Below, piece after piece: positions 35,594 through 44,952 of a stretch of DNA of 64,000 nt; the stretch's first letter is position 1, and every line of letters begins with the position of its first letter. The position numbers were made by a program, and so were the translations under genes. The notes under the pieces are model-generated. The model was not told the DNA's origin, searched no databases, and saw nothing but the letters and a program-made list of their open reading frames with translations. Source of the DNA: Longibaculum muris (GTDB taxonomy: Bacteria; Bacillota_I; Bacilli_A; Erysipelotrichales; Coprobacillaceae); contig NZ_SMCQ01000010.1 in the NCBI RefSeq assembly GCF_004343035.1, positions 1 to 64,000 of the forward strand, given 5' to 3'.

Positions 35594-36772
35594 ATGTCAG
35601 ATATATATCAAGATGCTTTAAAACTACATGCAGAAGCTAAAGGAAAATTAGAAGTTCAATTAAAAGTACCACTTAATGAAAGTCATGATCTTTCATTAGC
35701 TTATACCCCTGGAGTTGCTCAACCATGTCGTGAAATTGCGCAAAATAAAGACAATGTTTATAAATATACATGGAAGCAAAACAGTGTAGCAGTTGTAAGT
35801 GATGGAACAGCTGTTTTAGGATTAGGTGATATTGGACCAGAGGCTGCTATGCCTGTAATGGAAGGAAAAGCTATTCTATTTAAGAAATTTGGAAACATTG
35901 ATGCGGTACCTATTTGCTTAGATACCAAAGATCCAAAAGAAATTATTCAAATTGTTAAAGCAATGGCTCCAACATTTGGCGGAATTAATTTAGAAGATAT
36001 TAGTGCACCACGTTGTGTTGAAATTGAAAGAACTTTAATTCAAGAATTAGATATTCCAGTTTTTCATGATGACCAACATGGAACAGCTATAGTTGTTACA
36101 GCTGGACTTTTAAATGCCTTGAAAGTTGTTGGGAAAAAAGTTGAAGATATTACCGTTGTTGTAAGTGGAACTGGTGCAGCAGGAAGTTCAATTATTAAAA
36201 TGATTCATACACTAGGTGTTAAAGAAATTTATGGTTTTAATATCAATGGAATTGTTACAAAAGAAGATTATGATCAATATGATTTCTTAACTCAAGAATT
36301 AACACAAATTACAAATCGTCAAGGAAAACGTATGACAATGGCAGAAGCAATGTGTGAAGCTGATGTCTTTATTGGGGTTTCTGCTCCAGGATTATTAACT
36401 CAAGATATGGTTAAAAGCATGAAAGCAAAACCAATTGTTTTTGCAATGGCAAATCCTGAACCAGAAATTAAATATGATGATGCAATTGCTGCCGGGGTAA
36501 CAGTTATGGGAACAGGACGTTCAGATTTTCCTAATCAAATTAATAATGTCTTAGCTTTCCCAGGATTGTTTAGAGGTGCGTTAGATGTTCGTGCAAAAAA
36601 GATTAGTGAAGGAATGAAATTAGCAGCAGCAAAAGGGTTGGCATCACTCGTTAGTGATGAAGAATTATCACCTACATATGTGATTCCTAATGCTTTAGAT
36701 CCTCGAGTTGCAAAAGTTGTAGCAGCTGCAGTTGCAAAAGAAGCTAGGGATGAAGGATTAGCAAGAATTTAA
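35594..36772 (+). CDS. malic enzyme (NAD(P)-dependent malate dehydrogenase, decarboxylating)
   Basis: A 392-residue enzyme converting malate to pyruvate and CO2. Conserved segments are [56 protein letters not shown] (metal and catalytic region), the Rossmann loop [13 protein letters not shown] and [12 protein letters not shown]. Its length matches the short bacterial malic enzymes without the phosphotransacetylase tail. Cofactor preference cannot be read by eye. The product feeds the pyruvate:ferredoxin oxidoreductase encoded earlier in the window. Confidence 0.93.
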   Translation: MSDIYQDALKLHAEAKGKLEVQLKVPLNESHDLSLAYTPGVAQPCREIAQNKDNVYKYTWKQNSVAVVSDGTAVLGLGDIGPEAAMPVMEGKAILFKKFGNIDAVPICLDTKDPKEIIQIVKAMAPTFGGINLEDISAPRCVEIERTLIQELDIPVFHDDQHGTAIVVTAGLLNALKVVGKKVEDITVVVSGTGAAGSSIIKMIHTLGVKEIYGFNINGIVTKEDYDQYDFLTQELTQITNRQGKRMTMAEAMCEADVFIGVSAPGLLTQDMVKSMKAKPIVFAMANPEPEIKYDDAIAAGVTVMGTGRSDFPNQINNVLAFPGLFRGALDVRAKKISEGMKLAAAKGLASLVSDEELSPTYVIPNALDPRVAKVVAAAVAKEARDEGLARI

Positions 36773-36794
36773 GACACGATTGTGTCTTTTTTTC
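36771..36794 (+). terminator. terminator of the malic enzyme gene
   Basis: AAGACAC, GATT loop, GTGTCTT (36782-36788), T-run. Confidence 0.85.
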
Positions 36795-36799
36795 TTTAA

Positions 36800-36808
36800 T
36801 GTTATAAT
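36800..36808 (+). promoter_or_regulatory. extended -10 promoter of the yjdF leader
   Basis: TGTTATAAT spans the junction (TATAAT at 36803-36808). TTGTGT 17 nt upstream (36780-36785) sits inside the malic enzyme terminator and may serve as -35. The transcript would start near 36815, at the first leader stem. Confidence 0.55.
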
Positions 36809-36814
36809 AGTGGG

Positions 36815-36930
36815 GCAAAGATAAAAACACAATGTATAATTTTATACAGATACGGTTGGTAGTCCGTACGTGAGTCTGACTCATAAGTAACCTTCCTCCT
36901 TAGGTCGTCCATTCTTTGTTTATACTTTTT
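36815..36930 (+). promoter_or_regulatory. probable yjdF-motif riboswitch
   Basis: A structured leader of about 115 nt precedes a yjdF gene. CAAAGA (36817-36822) can close with TCTTTG (36914-36919). Inside lie the hairpin TGTATAA/TTATACA (36834-36847) and the hairpin TGAGT/ACTCA. AACGG-like and TAAGTAACC segments plus a purine/pyrimidine stretch (CCTTCCTCC) could mask the ribosome binding site AAGGAGG at 36932-36938. The yjdF RNA class is known upstream of yjdF and binds azaaromatic compounds. Assignment rests on gene context and foldability; I could not run a covariance model. Confidence 0.7.
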
Positions 36931-36942
36931 TAAGGAGGACAT

Positions 36943-37362
36943 ATGATGGACAAAGTATCAATGACATTGACAATTTATTTTGAAAATCCTTTCTGGGTTG
37001 GAATTTTTGAAAGGGTAGTAGATGCAAATTTAATGGTGGCTAGAATTGTTTTTGGTAGTGAACCTAAAGATTATGAAATCTATAACTATATTTTAAAATA
37101 TGATTGTCAATTACAATGGAGTCCGAGTGTTTCATTGGATGACAAAACAAAACATGTAAATCCCAAAAGATTACAACGTCTTGTGAAACAACAAACTCAA
37201 AATGTTGGCATTTCTACAAAATCTCAATTGGCTTTACAAAAACAACAAGAGTTAAAAAAGCAAATACATCAACAACTCAAACATCAAAACAAAGAGATGA
37301 ATGCTAAAAAACGTTTTGAAATGAAACAACAAAAGAAAAAAATGAAACATAGAGGAAAATAA
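36943..37362 (+). CDS. yjdF: YjdF family protein (DUF2992)
   Basis: A 139-residue protein matching B. subtilis YjdF along its length: TLTIYFENPFWVGIFERVVD at the start, VFGSEPKDYEIYNYI, VNPKRLQRLVKQQ in the middle and a very basic, Gln/Lys-rich C-terminal coil ending KMKHRGK. The biochemical role is unknown; the controlling RNA senses azaaromatics, which suggests detoxification or handling of heteroaromatic compounds. AAGGAGG serves two adjacent ATGs (36943, 36946). Confidence 0.92.
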   Translation: MMDKVSMTLTIYFENPFWVGIFERVVDANLMVARIVFGSEPKDYEIYNYILKYDCQLQWSPSVSLDDKTKHVNPKRLQRLVKQQTQNVGISTKSQLALQKQQELKKQIHQQLKHQNKEMNAKKRFEMKQQKKKMKHRGK

Positions 37363-37382
37363 TTTTCTCTATGTTTTATTTT
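37345..37382 (+). terminator. terminator of yjdF
   Basis: AAACATAGAG and AAAAT pair with ATTTT and CTCTATGTTT around one bulged G; TTATTTT follows. Confidence 0.75.
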
Positions 37383-37383
37383 A

Positions 37384-37412
37384 TTGACAAATATATACTA
37401 CAGATGTAGTAT
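37384..37412 (+). promoter_or_regulatory. promoter of the blaI-like operon
   Basis: A perfect TTGACA (37384-37389), 17 nt and TAGTAT (37407-37412). The first operator covers the spacer and the -10 box. Confidence 0.6.
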
Positions 37413-37436
37413 GATAATAGAGACTACAGTTGTAGG
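37396..37436 (+). promoter_or_regulatory. two BlaI/MecI-type operators
   Basis: TACTACA-GA-TGTAGTA (37396-37411) is a perfect 7-bp dyad of the BlaI/MecI type (core TACA/TGTA). A second dyad, CTACA-GT-TGTAG (37424-37435), lies between the transcription start and the ribosome binding site. They imply autorepression by the encoded BlaI homologue. Confidence 0.8.
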
Positions 37437-37446
37437 AGGTGGAAGA

Positions 37447-37812
37447 ATGCAAAAATTATCAGATGCAGAATTAGCAGTTATGGAAGTTTTGTGGAGTGGT
37501 CATGAGTTTGTGTTAGGAGAACTTGTTGAGGCTTTAAAACATAAGAAAAAATGGAGTCGTAATACGGTTCATACTTATTTGACAAGAATGGAAAAGAAAG
37601 CGTTAGTTAAAATTAATCGTAGTCAGGAGCCACATTTATATTCTTATGTTTTAACAAAGGATGAATATCTTAAGGAGGAACGTAATCATTTGTTAAATCG
37701 AGCATATCAAGGCTCTGTAAGTGATTTGATTAGTGCATTTTTAAAAGATTCAAAAATAACACCTGAAGAAAAAGAAGAATTAAATAAAATTCTTGATGAA
37801 ATGGAGGTCTAA
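37447..37812 (+). CDS. BlaI/MecI/CopY family repressor
   Basis: A 121-residue winged-helix repressor: LSDAELAVMEVLWSGHEFVLGELV, SRNTVHTYLTRMEKKALVK and a C-terminal dimerisation helix pair. In BlaI/MecI systems the repressor is cleaved after a membrane M56 peptidase senses a signal; that peptidase is encoded next. ATG 37447 with GGAGGTGG upstream is chosen; longer frames start inside the promoter. Operators lie directly upstream. Confidence 0.92.
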   Translation: MQKLSDAELAVMEVLWSGHEFVLGELVEALKHKKKWSRNTVHTYLTRMEKKALVKINRSQEPHLYSYVLTKDEYLKEERNHLLNRAYQGSVSDLISAFLKDSKITPEEKEELNKILDEMEV

Positions 37813-37814
37813 TG

Positions 37815-39797
37815 ATGACAAGTATATGGGGATGGCTGATTCAAACGATAGAAGTATCAGTTGTTGCAGTTATGATCTTATTTTTAAAAAAATTGTTTCA
37901 AGATAAACTTCCTCCAAAATGGCAATATGGAATCTGGATTATTTTATTATTGAGTCTTTTATTACCTGCAGGGATGTTTGGCACATCGATTGTACCAACT
38001 TGTCGAACTTATATCGAAGCGATTAAAACAATCGTAGAAACATCCCTTCAATCAGCTTATGTTGATGTCTATTTGCCAATTAAGAATAGTTTTTTCTTTC
38101 TATTCATTATAGCTTTGCCTAAAAGCCTTACTGATTATCTTTTTATTGTTTATATAAGTGGTGGTTTATTTTATCTAGGAAGATATTGTTATCAATATTA
38201 TCGTTTACGTACTTTATTGACATATGGACAAAAACCTCAGCCAGAAATTATCAGCCAACTCAATAGAATTTGTGAAACATATCATTTTCATCCATGTCAA
38301 GTCATTGTTATGCCAGAAATTCCATCAGCATTCGTTTGTGGAATTATGAAACCAATATTGGTTTTACCAACTCAAGAATTAATTGATGATAAGATAATTC
38401 TTCATGAAATGTTTCATTTAAAGTACAAAGATTCCCTTCAATGTGTGATTTGGTCATGTTTAAAATGTATTCACTGGTGTAATCCTTTTTTACATTATGT
38501 TTTTCATTATATCAGCAATGATATGGAAGCTTTATGTGATCAAAGAGTTTTAGAGGTATTAGAAGGAGAACAAAGACGTGATTATGGGAGAATCTTGCTT
38601 TCGATGACAAATCATCAATATCCTCATGCTTTTGCAACAACATCGCTATCAAATGGTACTAAGAATATAAAAAAACGAATTGAGGCAATCGCAAGATTTA
38701 AAAAATATCCACAAGGAATGTCAATTGTTTCTGTCTGTATTTATTTTTTACTTATTCCTGTTGTTATGGGAAGTGTGAGTTCTTATACATTACTTCACCA
38801 TTCATTTTTACCTCATTCTTTTGCTTATCAGCTATCTATGGCATCAGCTCGTCTAAGTCAATGTGAAAGTGTAGAAGGGGCAATTGATACTTATGCAAAA
38901 GGATTACTCACATATAATGAGCAATACTTATTATCCGTTTTACCAAGGCGTTATTATTCATCATATCAGCAAGCTATGAAACAATTACCAACAAATATAA
39001 CATCAACAGGAGTACCTTACTTATATGAAGTGAATTGTCTAAAAAAGATCAATGAAAATGAATATCATGCCTATCTATGTTTTAACAATTGTGAATTTCA
39101 AGAAGATCAACCAGCAAAATCTCATTATATGGTGATGCCTATTCAAGTGATTAAAGAAAATGGTTGGAAAGTTAAACAAACAAAAAAGATTTATGAAGAA
39201 GATGTTGAGTGTATAGATAATCTTATGGGAAGTGAGGTTTTTCAAACATCACTCTATAAAAAAATAATAAAGAAGTGCAAGAGCGGTCAATTAGAATTGA
39301 CTATTAGAAATGCTAATAGCATCATAGATTCGCAAAATCAGACGAATTCTTTCTTAATGAATACACCATCTCATTCATTGAATTATCAACCACGAGCCCA
39401 TTTTAATGCTGCTTATCAAAGTGTTGAAATTGATTATATCAATACACAACCAAAAGCTATACAAGATAAAATCAAAAATATATATATTGAAATTAAAAAT
39501 CTTGATAATATTAATGATGAAGTTGAATTTGAAAAACATGACAATCCTAATCAATATGGTTCAAGTGGTGGAGCATCAGATACCGATGCTCATCATTTAC
39601 AACATTTAGATAGTGATTGGAATCATTTAATCCATTTGACTCATTGTACATTTTACTATGAACATGGAGGTTTTCCAATTCCTCAAGCTTATGCTTTACA
39701 GATTGTAATCAATGGAGAAGATGAAGAAATCTTGAAAATAGATGTGAAAGATGGTGAATGGCATGTCCCAGAAGAATTATATCAGGGCGATTTATAA
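37815..39797 (+). CDS. M56-family membrane peptidase (BlaR1/MecR1-like sensor)
   Basis: A 660-residue protein. The N-terminal part has four transmembrane helices with the cytoplasmic zinc-peptidase motif HEMFH (around residue 198), as in BlaR1/MecR1. In place of a penicillin-binding sensor domain, the roughly 330-residue extracytoplasmic part is unfamiliar: it has an NTF2-like looking segment (TYAKGLLTYNEQYLLSVLPR) and a Gly/Asp/His-rich end (GSSGGASDTDAHHLQHLD), and no SxxK motif. The signal is therefore probably not a beta-lactam. TAATG overlaps the repressor stop; ATG 37815 has the better GGAGG spacing, with 37812 also in frame. Confidence 0.88.
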   Translation: MTSIWGWLIQTIEVSVVAVMILFLKKLFQDKLPPKWQYGIWIILLLSLLLPAGMFGTSIVPTCRTYIEAIKTIVETSLQSAYVDVYLPIKNSFFFLFIIALPKSLTDYLFIVYISGGLFYLGRYCYQYYRLRTLLTYGQKPQPEIISQLNRICETYHFHPCQVIVMPEIPSAFVCGIMKPILVLPTQELIDDKIILHEMFHLKYKDSLQCVIWSCLKCIHWCNPFLHYVFHYISNDMEALCDQRVLEVLEGEQRRDYGRILLSMTNHQYPHAFATTSLSNGTKNIKKRIEAIARFKKYPQGMSIVSVCIYFLLIPVVMGSVSSYTLLHHSFLPHSFAYQLSMASARLSQCESVEGAIDTYAKGLLTYNEQYLLSVLPRRYYSSYQQAMKQLPTNITSTGVPYLYEVNCLKKINENEYHAYLCFNNCEFQEDQPAKSHYMVMPIQVIKENGWKVKQTKKIYEEDVECIDNLMGSEVFQTSLYKKIIKKCKSGQLELTIRNANSIIDSQNQTNSFLMNTPSHSLNYQPRAHFNAAYQSVEIDYINTQPKAIQDKIKNIYIEIKNLDNINDEVEFEKHDNPNQYGSSGGASDTDAHHLQHLDSDWNHLIHLTHCTFYYEHGGFPIPQAYALQIVINGEDEEILKIDVKDGEWHVPEELYQGDL

Positions 39798-40311
39798 AAT
39801 AGCTATTGCTAATGTTCTTATAATTTTTAACTTAAATATAGGGACAGTCAATCTTATACCAAATTGGTTGGGCTATCTCTTGTTTTATGATGCTGTTCAT
39901 GTCATTGTTCAATATGAAGAAAGTACTCAACTTTTAAAACCTTTTGTGAAAATATTAGGAATCTATGAATTGATTGCTTGGGTCTTGGCATGCTTGGCAA
40001 TTTCTACTGATTCTTATTCAATCATATATATTTTGATGCATATTATCGAAGTCTATTTCTATTTTCAATTATTAACGAATATTTCTCATATTGCCTTTAT
40101 GCATCATTATGATCAACTTGCTAATCAGCTTAAAACATTAAGAACGCTTAAATTAATATCAATTACTTTATTTGCTTTATCATGGAATGAATATTTTAAA
40201 ATTGGAATAAATATATTAAACATTATATTAATGCTTTGGGTTTGTGTTGTTTTGTTTCAATATGCTTATCTTGAAAAAAGCGAAGATCAAAAAAAAGAAC
40301 TGGCAGATTAA
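39763..40311 (+). CDS. membrane protein of unknown function in the BlaI/M56 operon
   Basis: A protein of about 182 residues with five predicted transmembrane helices (starting AIYKIAIANVLIIF and IPNWLGYLLFYDAVHVIV) and a charged C-terminal tail (EKSEDQKKELAD). I do not recognise the family. It overlaps the peptidase gene by 35 bp, so it belongs to the operon and may be the output or a co-sensor. The start is uncertain: ATG 39763 is used, with ATG 39751 also in frame; neither has a strong ribosome binding site, which suits translational coupling. Confidence 0.7.
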   Translation: MSQKNYIRAIYKIAIANVLIIFNLNIGTVNLIPNWLGYLLFYDAVHVIVQYEESTQLLKPFVKILGIYELIAWVLACLAISTDSYSIIYILMHIIEVYFYFQLLTNISHIAFMHHYDQLANQLKTLRTLKLISITLFALSWNEYFKIGINILNIILMLWVCVVLFQYAYLEKSEDQKKELAD

Positions 40312-40325
40312 TGCCAGTTTTCTTC

Positions 40326-40327
<2 letters not shown>
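40290..40327. terminator. bidirectional terminator between the M56 operon and groEL
   Basis: AACTGGCA and TGCCAGTT enclose GATTAA. The + tail is TTCTTCTT; the minus tail is a long T-run (complement of 40288-40296), so it is strongest for groEL. Confidence 0.75.
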
Positions 40328-41957
<1,630 letters not shown>

Positions 41958-42218
41958 CTATTCAATAATAGCCAAAATATCTTCTTCTTTTAAAATCATA
42001 TATTCAGTTTCATCTTCTTTAAATTTAGTTCCTGAATATTCCTTAAAAATAACATTCATTCCTTCTTTTAAATTTTCATCACATTGAGCTCCTACTGCAA
42101 CTACTGTTGCTTGATTGCTCGCTTGTTCTAATTGAGTCGTTAAAATAATTCCACTAGCAGTCTGACTTTCTGCTTTTTCTTTTTTTAAAATCACATAATC
42201 ATGTAATGGTTTTAACAT
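41958..42218 (-). CDS. groES: co-chaperonin GroES (10 kDa)
   Basis: An 86-residue lid of the GroEL chamber. It begins MLKPLHDYVILKKEKAESQTASGIIL and has the mobile loop and the roof segment. ATG 42218, with AAGGAGG upstream, is the standard GroES start; the frame stays open upstream through the CIRCE region, but that extension is not expected to be translated. Promoter -10 box TATAAT (minus strand) lies at 42274-42279, between two CIRCE elements. Confidence 0.96.
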   Translation of the reverse strand: MLKPLHDYVILKKEKAESQTASGIILTTQLEQASNQATVVAVGAQCDENLKEGMNVIFKEYSGTKFKEDETEYMILKEEDILAIIE

Positions 42219-42238
42219 TTTTGAATCCTCCTTTATAC

Positions 42239-42265
42239 TTAGCACTCGCAATCTTTGATTGCTAA
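42239..42265. promoter_or_regulatory. CIRCE element 1 (HrcA operator)
   Basis: TTAGCACTC, nine bases, GATTGCTAA: one mismatch to the CIRCE consensus TTAGCACTC-N9-GAGTGCTAA. It lies between the groES -10 box and the groES start. Confidence 0.93.
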
Positions 42266-42307
42266 CACTGTTAATTATAATCTCATATGTGAACTGAATA
42301 TGAACAT

Positions 42308-42334
42308 TTAGCACTTCGTAAAAGAAAGTGCTAA
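42308..42334. promoter_or_regulatory. CIRCE element 2
   Basis: TTAGCACTT, nine bases, AAGTGCTAA: a perfect dyad with compensating changes from the consensus. It lies upstream of the groES -10 box and 29 bp from the -10 box of the divergent YjbR-family gene, so it could affect both. Confidence 0.9.
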
Positions 42335-42362
42335 ATAGCTTTATTTTGAATTGAAGATTTAG

Positions 42363-42368
42363 TATAAT
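42363..42368 (+). promoter_or_regulatory. -10 box of the YjbR-family gene
   Basis: A perfect TATAAT 20 nt before the ATG; no convincing -35 box at the right distance (TTTATT at 17 nt). Confidence 0.4.
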
Positions 42369-42388
42369 AAGAAAAAGTGGGTGATAAA

Positions 42389-42733
42389 ATGCAAAAAAGA
42401 CAAGAAGTGATTGATTATTGTTTAAGATATAAAAATGTTTATGAAGATTATCCTTTTAGTGATCCTAATTGGACATGTATGCGGCATTTAGAAAATAAGA
42501 GAGTCTTTGCCTGGATTTATGAAAGACAAGGACATATTTGGGTTAATGTGAAAGGAAGTAGGGGATGGCTAGATTTTTTTAGAGAAAAGTATGAATCAGT
42601 TGTTCCTGGTTATCATTTAAGTAAAGAACATTGGAATTCTATGATTTTAGATGGAACGATTGCTTTAGAAGATATTTATGCAATGATTCAAGAAAGCTAT
42701 GATTTAACCCTTCCTAAAAAATATCGTCAGTAA
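42389..42733 (+). CDS. MmcQ/YjbR family protein
   Basis: A 114-residue protein of the MmcQ/YjbR fold (CyaY-like). Visible family features are the N-terminal EVIDYCLRYKNVYEDYPF, RVFAWIYERQGHIWVNVKGS, VVPGYHLSKEHWNSMILDG and a final YDLTLPKKYR. Often annotated as DNA-binding, but the function is not established. ATG 42389 with GTGGGTGAT upstream is preferred to an in-frame GTG at 42377. Confidence 0.88.
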   Translation: MQKRQEVIDYCLRYKNVYEDYPFSDPNWTCMRHLENKRVFAWIYERQGHIWVNVKGSRGWLDFFREKYESVVPGYHLSKEHWNSMILDGTIALEDIYAMIQESYDLTLPKKYRQ

Positions 42734-42762
42734 TTGTTTTATTCATCGATTATCGCTATAAT
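42734..42762 (+). promoter_or_regulatory. promoter of the DUF6440 gene
   Basis: TTGTTT (42734-42739), 17 nt, TATAAT (42757-42762). The -35 box begins right at the end of the preceding gene. Confidence 0.6.
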
Positions 42763-42783
42763 AGATGTGGGAGGAATCAATCT

Positions 42784-42978
42784 ATGGCTAAAAAAGAAAA
42801 TCGATTTGTAACGGTTTATGAACAGAAGTATTTTACTTCAGGTACAGAAATTCTTGTAGATAAAAAAACAGGAGTCAATTATTTGTTTCATCAAAGTGGT
42901 AATGGTGGAGGATTAACGGTTTTAGTAGATCGTGAAGGTCATCCCATCGTTACAACTATTTATCCAGATGAAGAATAA
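42784..42978 (+). CDS. small DUF6440-like protein
   Basis: A 64-residue protein (EQKYFTSGTEILVDKKTGVN, FHQSGNGGGLTVLVDREG) that matches the compact beta-rich DUF6440 pattern common in gut Firmicutes. The function is unknown. GGGAGG precedes the ATG. It is followed after 14 bp by the VOC protein gene, probably in the same transcript. Confidence 0.8.
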   Translation: MAKKENRFVTVYEQKYFTSGTEILVDKKTGVNYLFHQSGNGGGLTVLVDREGHPIVTTIYPDEE

Positions 42979-42992
42979 AGAAAGGAGATTTT

Positions 42993-43361
42993 ATGAAAGC
43001 TATTTTTAATCATTGTAATATTAATGTTACAGATTTGAAAAAGAGTATTGCTTTTTATAAAGAAGCATTAGGTTTAGAAGTTGTTAAAGAAAAGGAAGCC
43101 AGTGATGGAAGTTTTAAACTCGTTTATTTAAGTGATGGGGTTTCACCATTTTCTTTAGAATTAACTTGGTTAAAAGATCATTCTCAAGCTTATGAATTAG
43201 GGGAAAATGAAAGTCATATTTGTTTGACTGTTGATGACTATAAAAAAGCTCATCAATTACATCAAGAAATGGGATGTATTTGTTTTGAAAATGAAGCAAT
43301 GGGCTTATATTTTATTCATGATCCCGATGATTATTGGTTTGAAATCATTCCTAGCAAGTAA
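42993..43361 (+). CDS. VOC-family protein, glyoxalase I-like
   Basis: A 122-residue vicinal-oxygen-chelate protein with two beta-alpha-beta-beta-beta modules. Candidate metal ligands are at the expected places: His7 (NHCNINVTD), Glu in FSLELTW, His in ESHICLTVDD and Glu in YWFEIIP. The pattern resembles lactoylglutathione lyase, which detoxifies methylglyoxal, but many VOC proteins differ in substrate. AAAGGAG precedes the ATG. Confidence 0.87.
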   Translation: MKAIFNHCNINVTDLKKSIAFYKEALGLEVVKEKEASDGSFKLVYLSDGVSPFSLELTWLKDHSQAYELGENESHICLTVDDYKKAHQLHQEMGCICFENEAMGLYFIHDPDDYWFEIIPSK

Positions 43362-43391
43362 TACATTTATTGTATTACTTCTTTTTTTATT
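43355..43391 (+). terminator. terminator of the VOC gene
   Basis: AAGTAATAC (43356-43364) pairs with GTATTACTT (43372-43380); CTTTTTTTAT follows and runs into the next promoter's -35 box. Confidence 0.85.
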
Positions 43392-43418
43392 GACAATATC
43401 GTTTAACGATAATATACT
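43390..43418 (+). promoter_or_regulatory. promoter of the padR operon
   Basis: A perfect TTGACA (43390-43395), 17 nt, TATACT (43413-43418): a near-consensus strong promoter. Confidence 0.8.
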
Positions 43419-43448
43419 GAAATTGAAGGTAATATCGTTATACGATAT
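43397..43448 (+). promoter_or_regulatory. two PadR-type palindromic operators
   Basis: TATCGTT-T-AACGATA (43397-43411) fills the spacer between -35 and -10. ATATCGT-TAT-ACGATAT (43432-43448) lies just before the ribosome binding site. Both share the half-site ATCGT and suggest autorepression. Confidence 0.7.
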
Positions 43449-43463
43449 AAGGAAGGTGAAAGA

Positions 43464-43775
43464 ATGCCAAGAGTTCAATTGAAAACATTAACAGAACAAA
43501 TGTACTATGTTTTATTAGCCCTTCAAGATGTTCGTTATGGTTCAGAAATCTCACAGTATGTTAAAGAATTAACCAACCAACGTATTCAACTTGGACCAGG
43601 AACCCTTTATGCCATTCTTTCTAAGTTTGAAGAAGAACAATTGATTGAAGAAGTCAATTGTGAAGGACGTAAACGTAGTTATGTGATGACAAACAAAGGG
43701 GTTGAAATGTTTTGTCATGAGTATCAAAGGTTACAATGGATGATAGAAGATACCAAGAGGGAATATCATCAATGA
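43464..43775 (+). CDS. PadR-family transcriptional regulator
   Basis: A 103-residue winged-helix protein: LTEQMYYVLLALQDVRYGSEI, LGPGTLYAILSKFEEEQLIEE and GRKRSYVMTNKGVEMF are classic PadR. PadR repressors usually control a neighbouring membrane or export gene and lose DNA binding on contact with a small ligand. The neighbour is a DUF2812 membrane protein, a recurrent pair. AAGGAAGGTG precedes the ATG. Confidence 0.92.
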   Translation: MPRVQLKTLTEQMYYVLLALQDVRYGSEISQYVKELTNQRIQLGPGTLYAILSKFEEEQLIEEVNCEGRKRSYVMTNKGVEMFCHEYQRLQWMIEDTKREYHQ

Positions 43776-43793
43776 TAGAAAAGAGGGATTCTT

Positions 43794-44930
43794 ATGAAAA
43801 AGTATTTTAATTTAACTGGGTTTTATCCGTTTGAAAGAAAACAATTTGAAGATTTCTTAAATGATATGGCTAAAAAAGGATATCATTTAAAAAGCTTTAA
43901 TAGTTTTTTTAGTGAATATGAAGAAAATAATGATGAAATTTATTATCATGTTGCAATTAAGGAAAAGAAAAACATGATTTTTAATGAACCATGTGATGAA
44001 TCTTATATGACTTTTTTTGAAGATAATGGTTATCACTTTATTGATAAACAAGGAATCTTTTATGTTTTTGCTACGGATAAACCTTGTGAAATGTATACTG
44101 ATGAACAAATTGATGAAGAAGTTATCAAAAAACAAAGTATTAATGGCTTTAAGAATTATATCATTAGTTTGGTTATTTTTCTTTTATTAGGGGGATTTTT
44201 TGGTTTTTTAACTTTATCTTTTGATGATTTATTATCAACAGAAAATATTCTTGATTTTTATTTTCTAAGAATAAATATTATATTTATAGGATGTTGTAGA
44301 TTGTTTTTTATCTATTATTTTATGAAAAAAGAGGTTCATTATTCTTATCATCTTAGTCTTATCAGAGATTATTGTTTAACATTTGTAGTAATGTTGTTGA
44401 TTGTGGGAAATGAGTTCTTTACCAGAAACTTTATTTATCTTCCGCTATTTTTATTGATATTGAGTTTAATACTTGCTATTGTTATTTGTATTTACGGATA
44501 TAAAAAAAGCAATCCTATCTTATTACAAAAATATGCTCTTTTTCTTTTCATCATGTTTGTGGGTTTAGGAATCTGTGGACAAATGAAAAAAATCAATAAC
44601 AAATCATCTTATATCAAACCAGCTTTTTCTTTGATTCAAGATTATCAAATAAGCAATGATAGTCATTCTATAGTTATAGATTATTATGAATATCAAAAAG
44701 AAAATAAAACAATCAAATATGTTAATATACTTGATCATCAAAAGAGTTTAGATATTTTAAATCTTTATCTTCAAGACCATTATACAAAATATCAAAAGCA
44801 TCAAATCGATGGATATCTTATTTATCAAACACCGATTTCTACAATTATTTATAAGAATCATCAATTTATTGAAATGAAAAAAATAGAGAATCAACAATTC
44901 AAACAATTCTTAATCTATTTAAATTGGTAA
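43794..44930 (+). CDS. DUF2812 domain membrane protein
   Basis: A 378-residue protein. The first 105 residues form the cytoplasmic DUF2812 domain (FERKQFEDFLNDMAKKGYHLKSFN, FFEDNGYHFIDKQGIFYVFATD). Six hydrophobic helices follow (about 118-265), then a C-terminal soluble part of about 115 residues. DUF2812 proteins with a PadR regulator are common in Firmicutes; the function is unknown. It is 18 bp after padR and shares its promoter. Confidence 0.85.
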   Translation: MKKYFNLTGFYPFERKQFEDFLNDMAKKGYHLKSFNSFFSEYEENNDEIYYHVAIKEKKNMIFNEPCDESYMTFFEDNGYHFIDKQGIFYVFATDKPCEMYTDEQIDEEVIKKQSINGFKNYIISLVIFLLLGGFFGFLTLSFDDLLSTENILDFYFLRINIIFIGCCRLFFIYYFMKKEVHYSYHLSLIRDYCLTFVVMLLIVGNEFFTRNFIYLPLFLLILSLILAIVICIYGYKKSNPILLQKYALFLFIMFVGLGICGQMKKINNKSSYIKPAFSLIQDYQISNDSHSIVIDYYEYQKENKTIKYVNILDHQKSLDILNLYLQDHYTKYQKHQIDGYLIYQTPISTIIYKNHQFIEMKKIENQQFKQFLIYLNW

Positions 44931-44952
44931 AAAAAGAGATCTAAAAGATCTC
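44929..44952 (-). terminator. terminator of the metallo-hydrolase gene
   Basis: GAGATCT-AAA-AGATCTC (44936-44952), followed on the minus strand by a T-run. The gene's stop codon lies in the loop and stem. No T-run on the + side. Confidence 0.75.

Noticed and set aside
37307-37446. Longer start for the BlaI-like repressor at 37384
   Set aside because: That start lies in the -35 box of the promoter; the family N-terminus begins at 37447.
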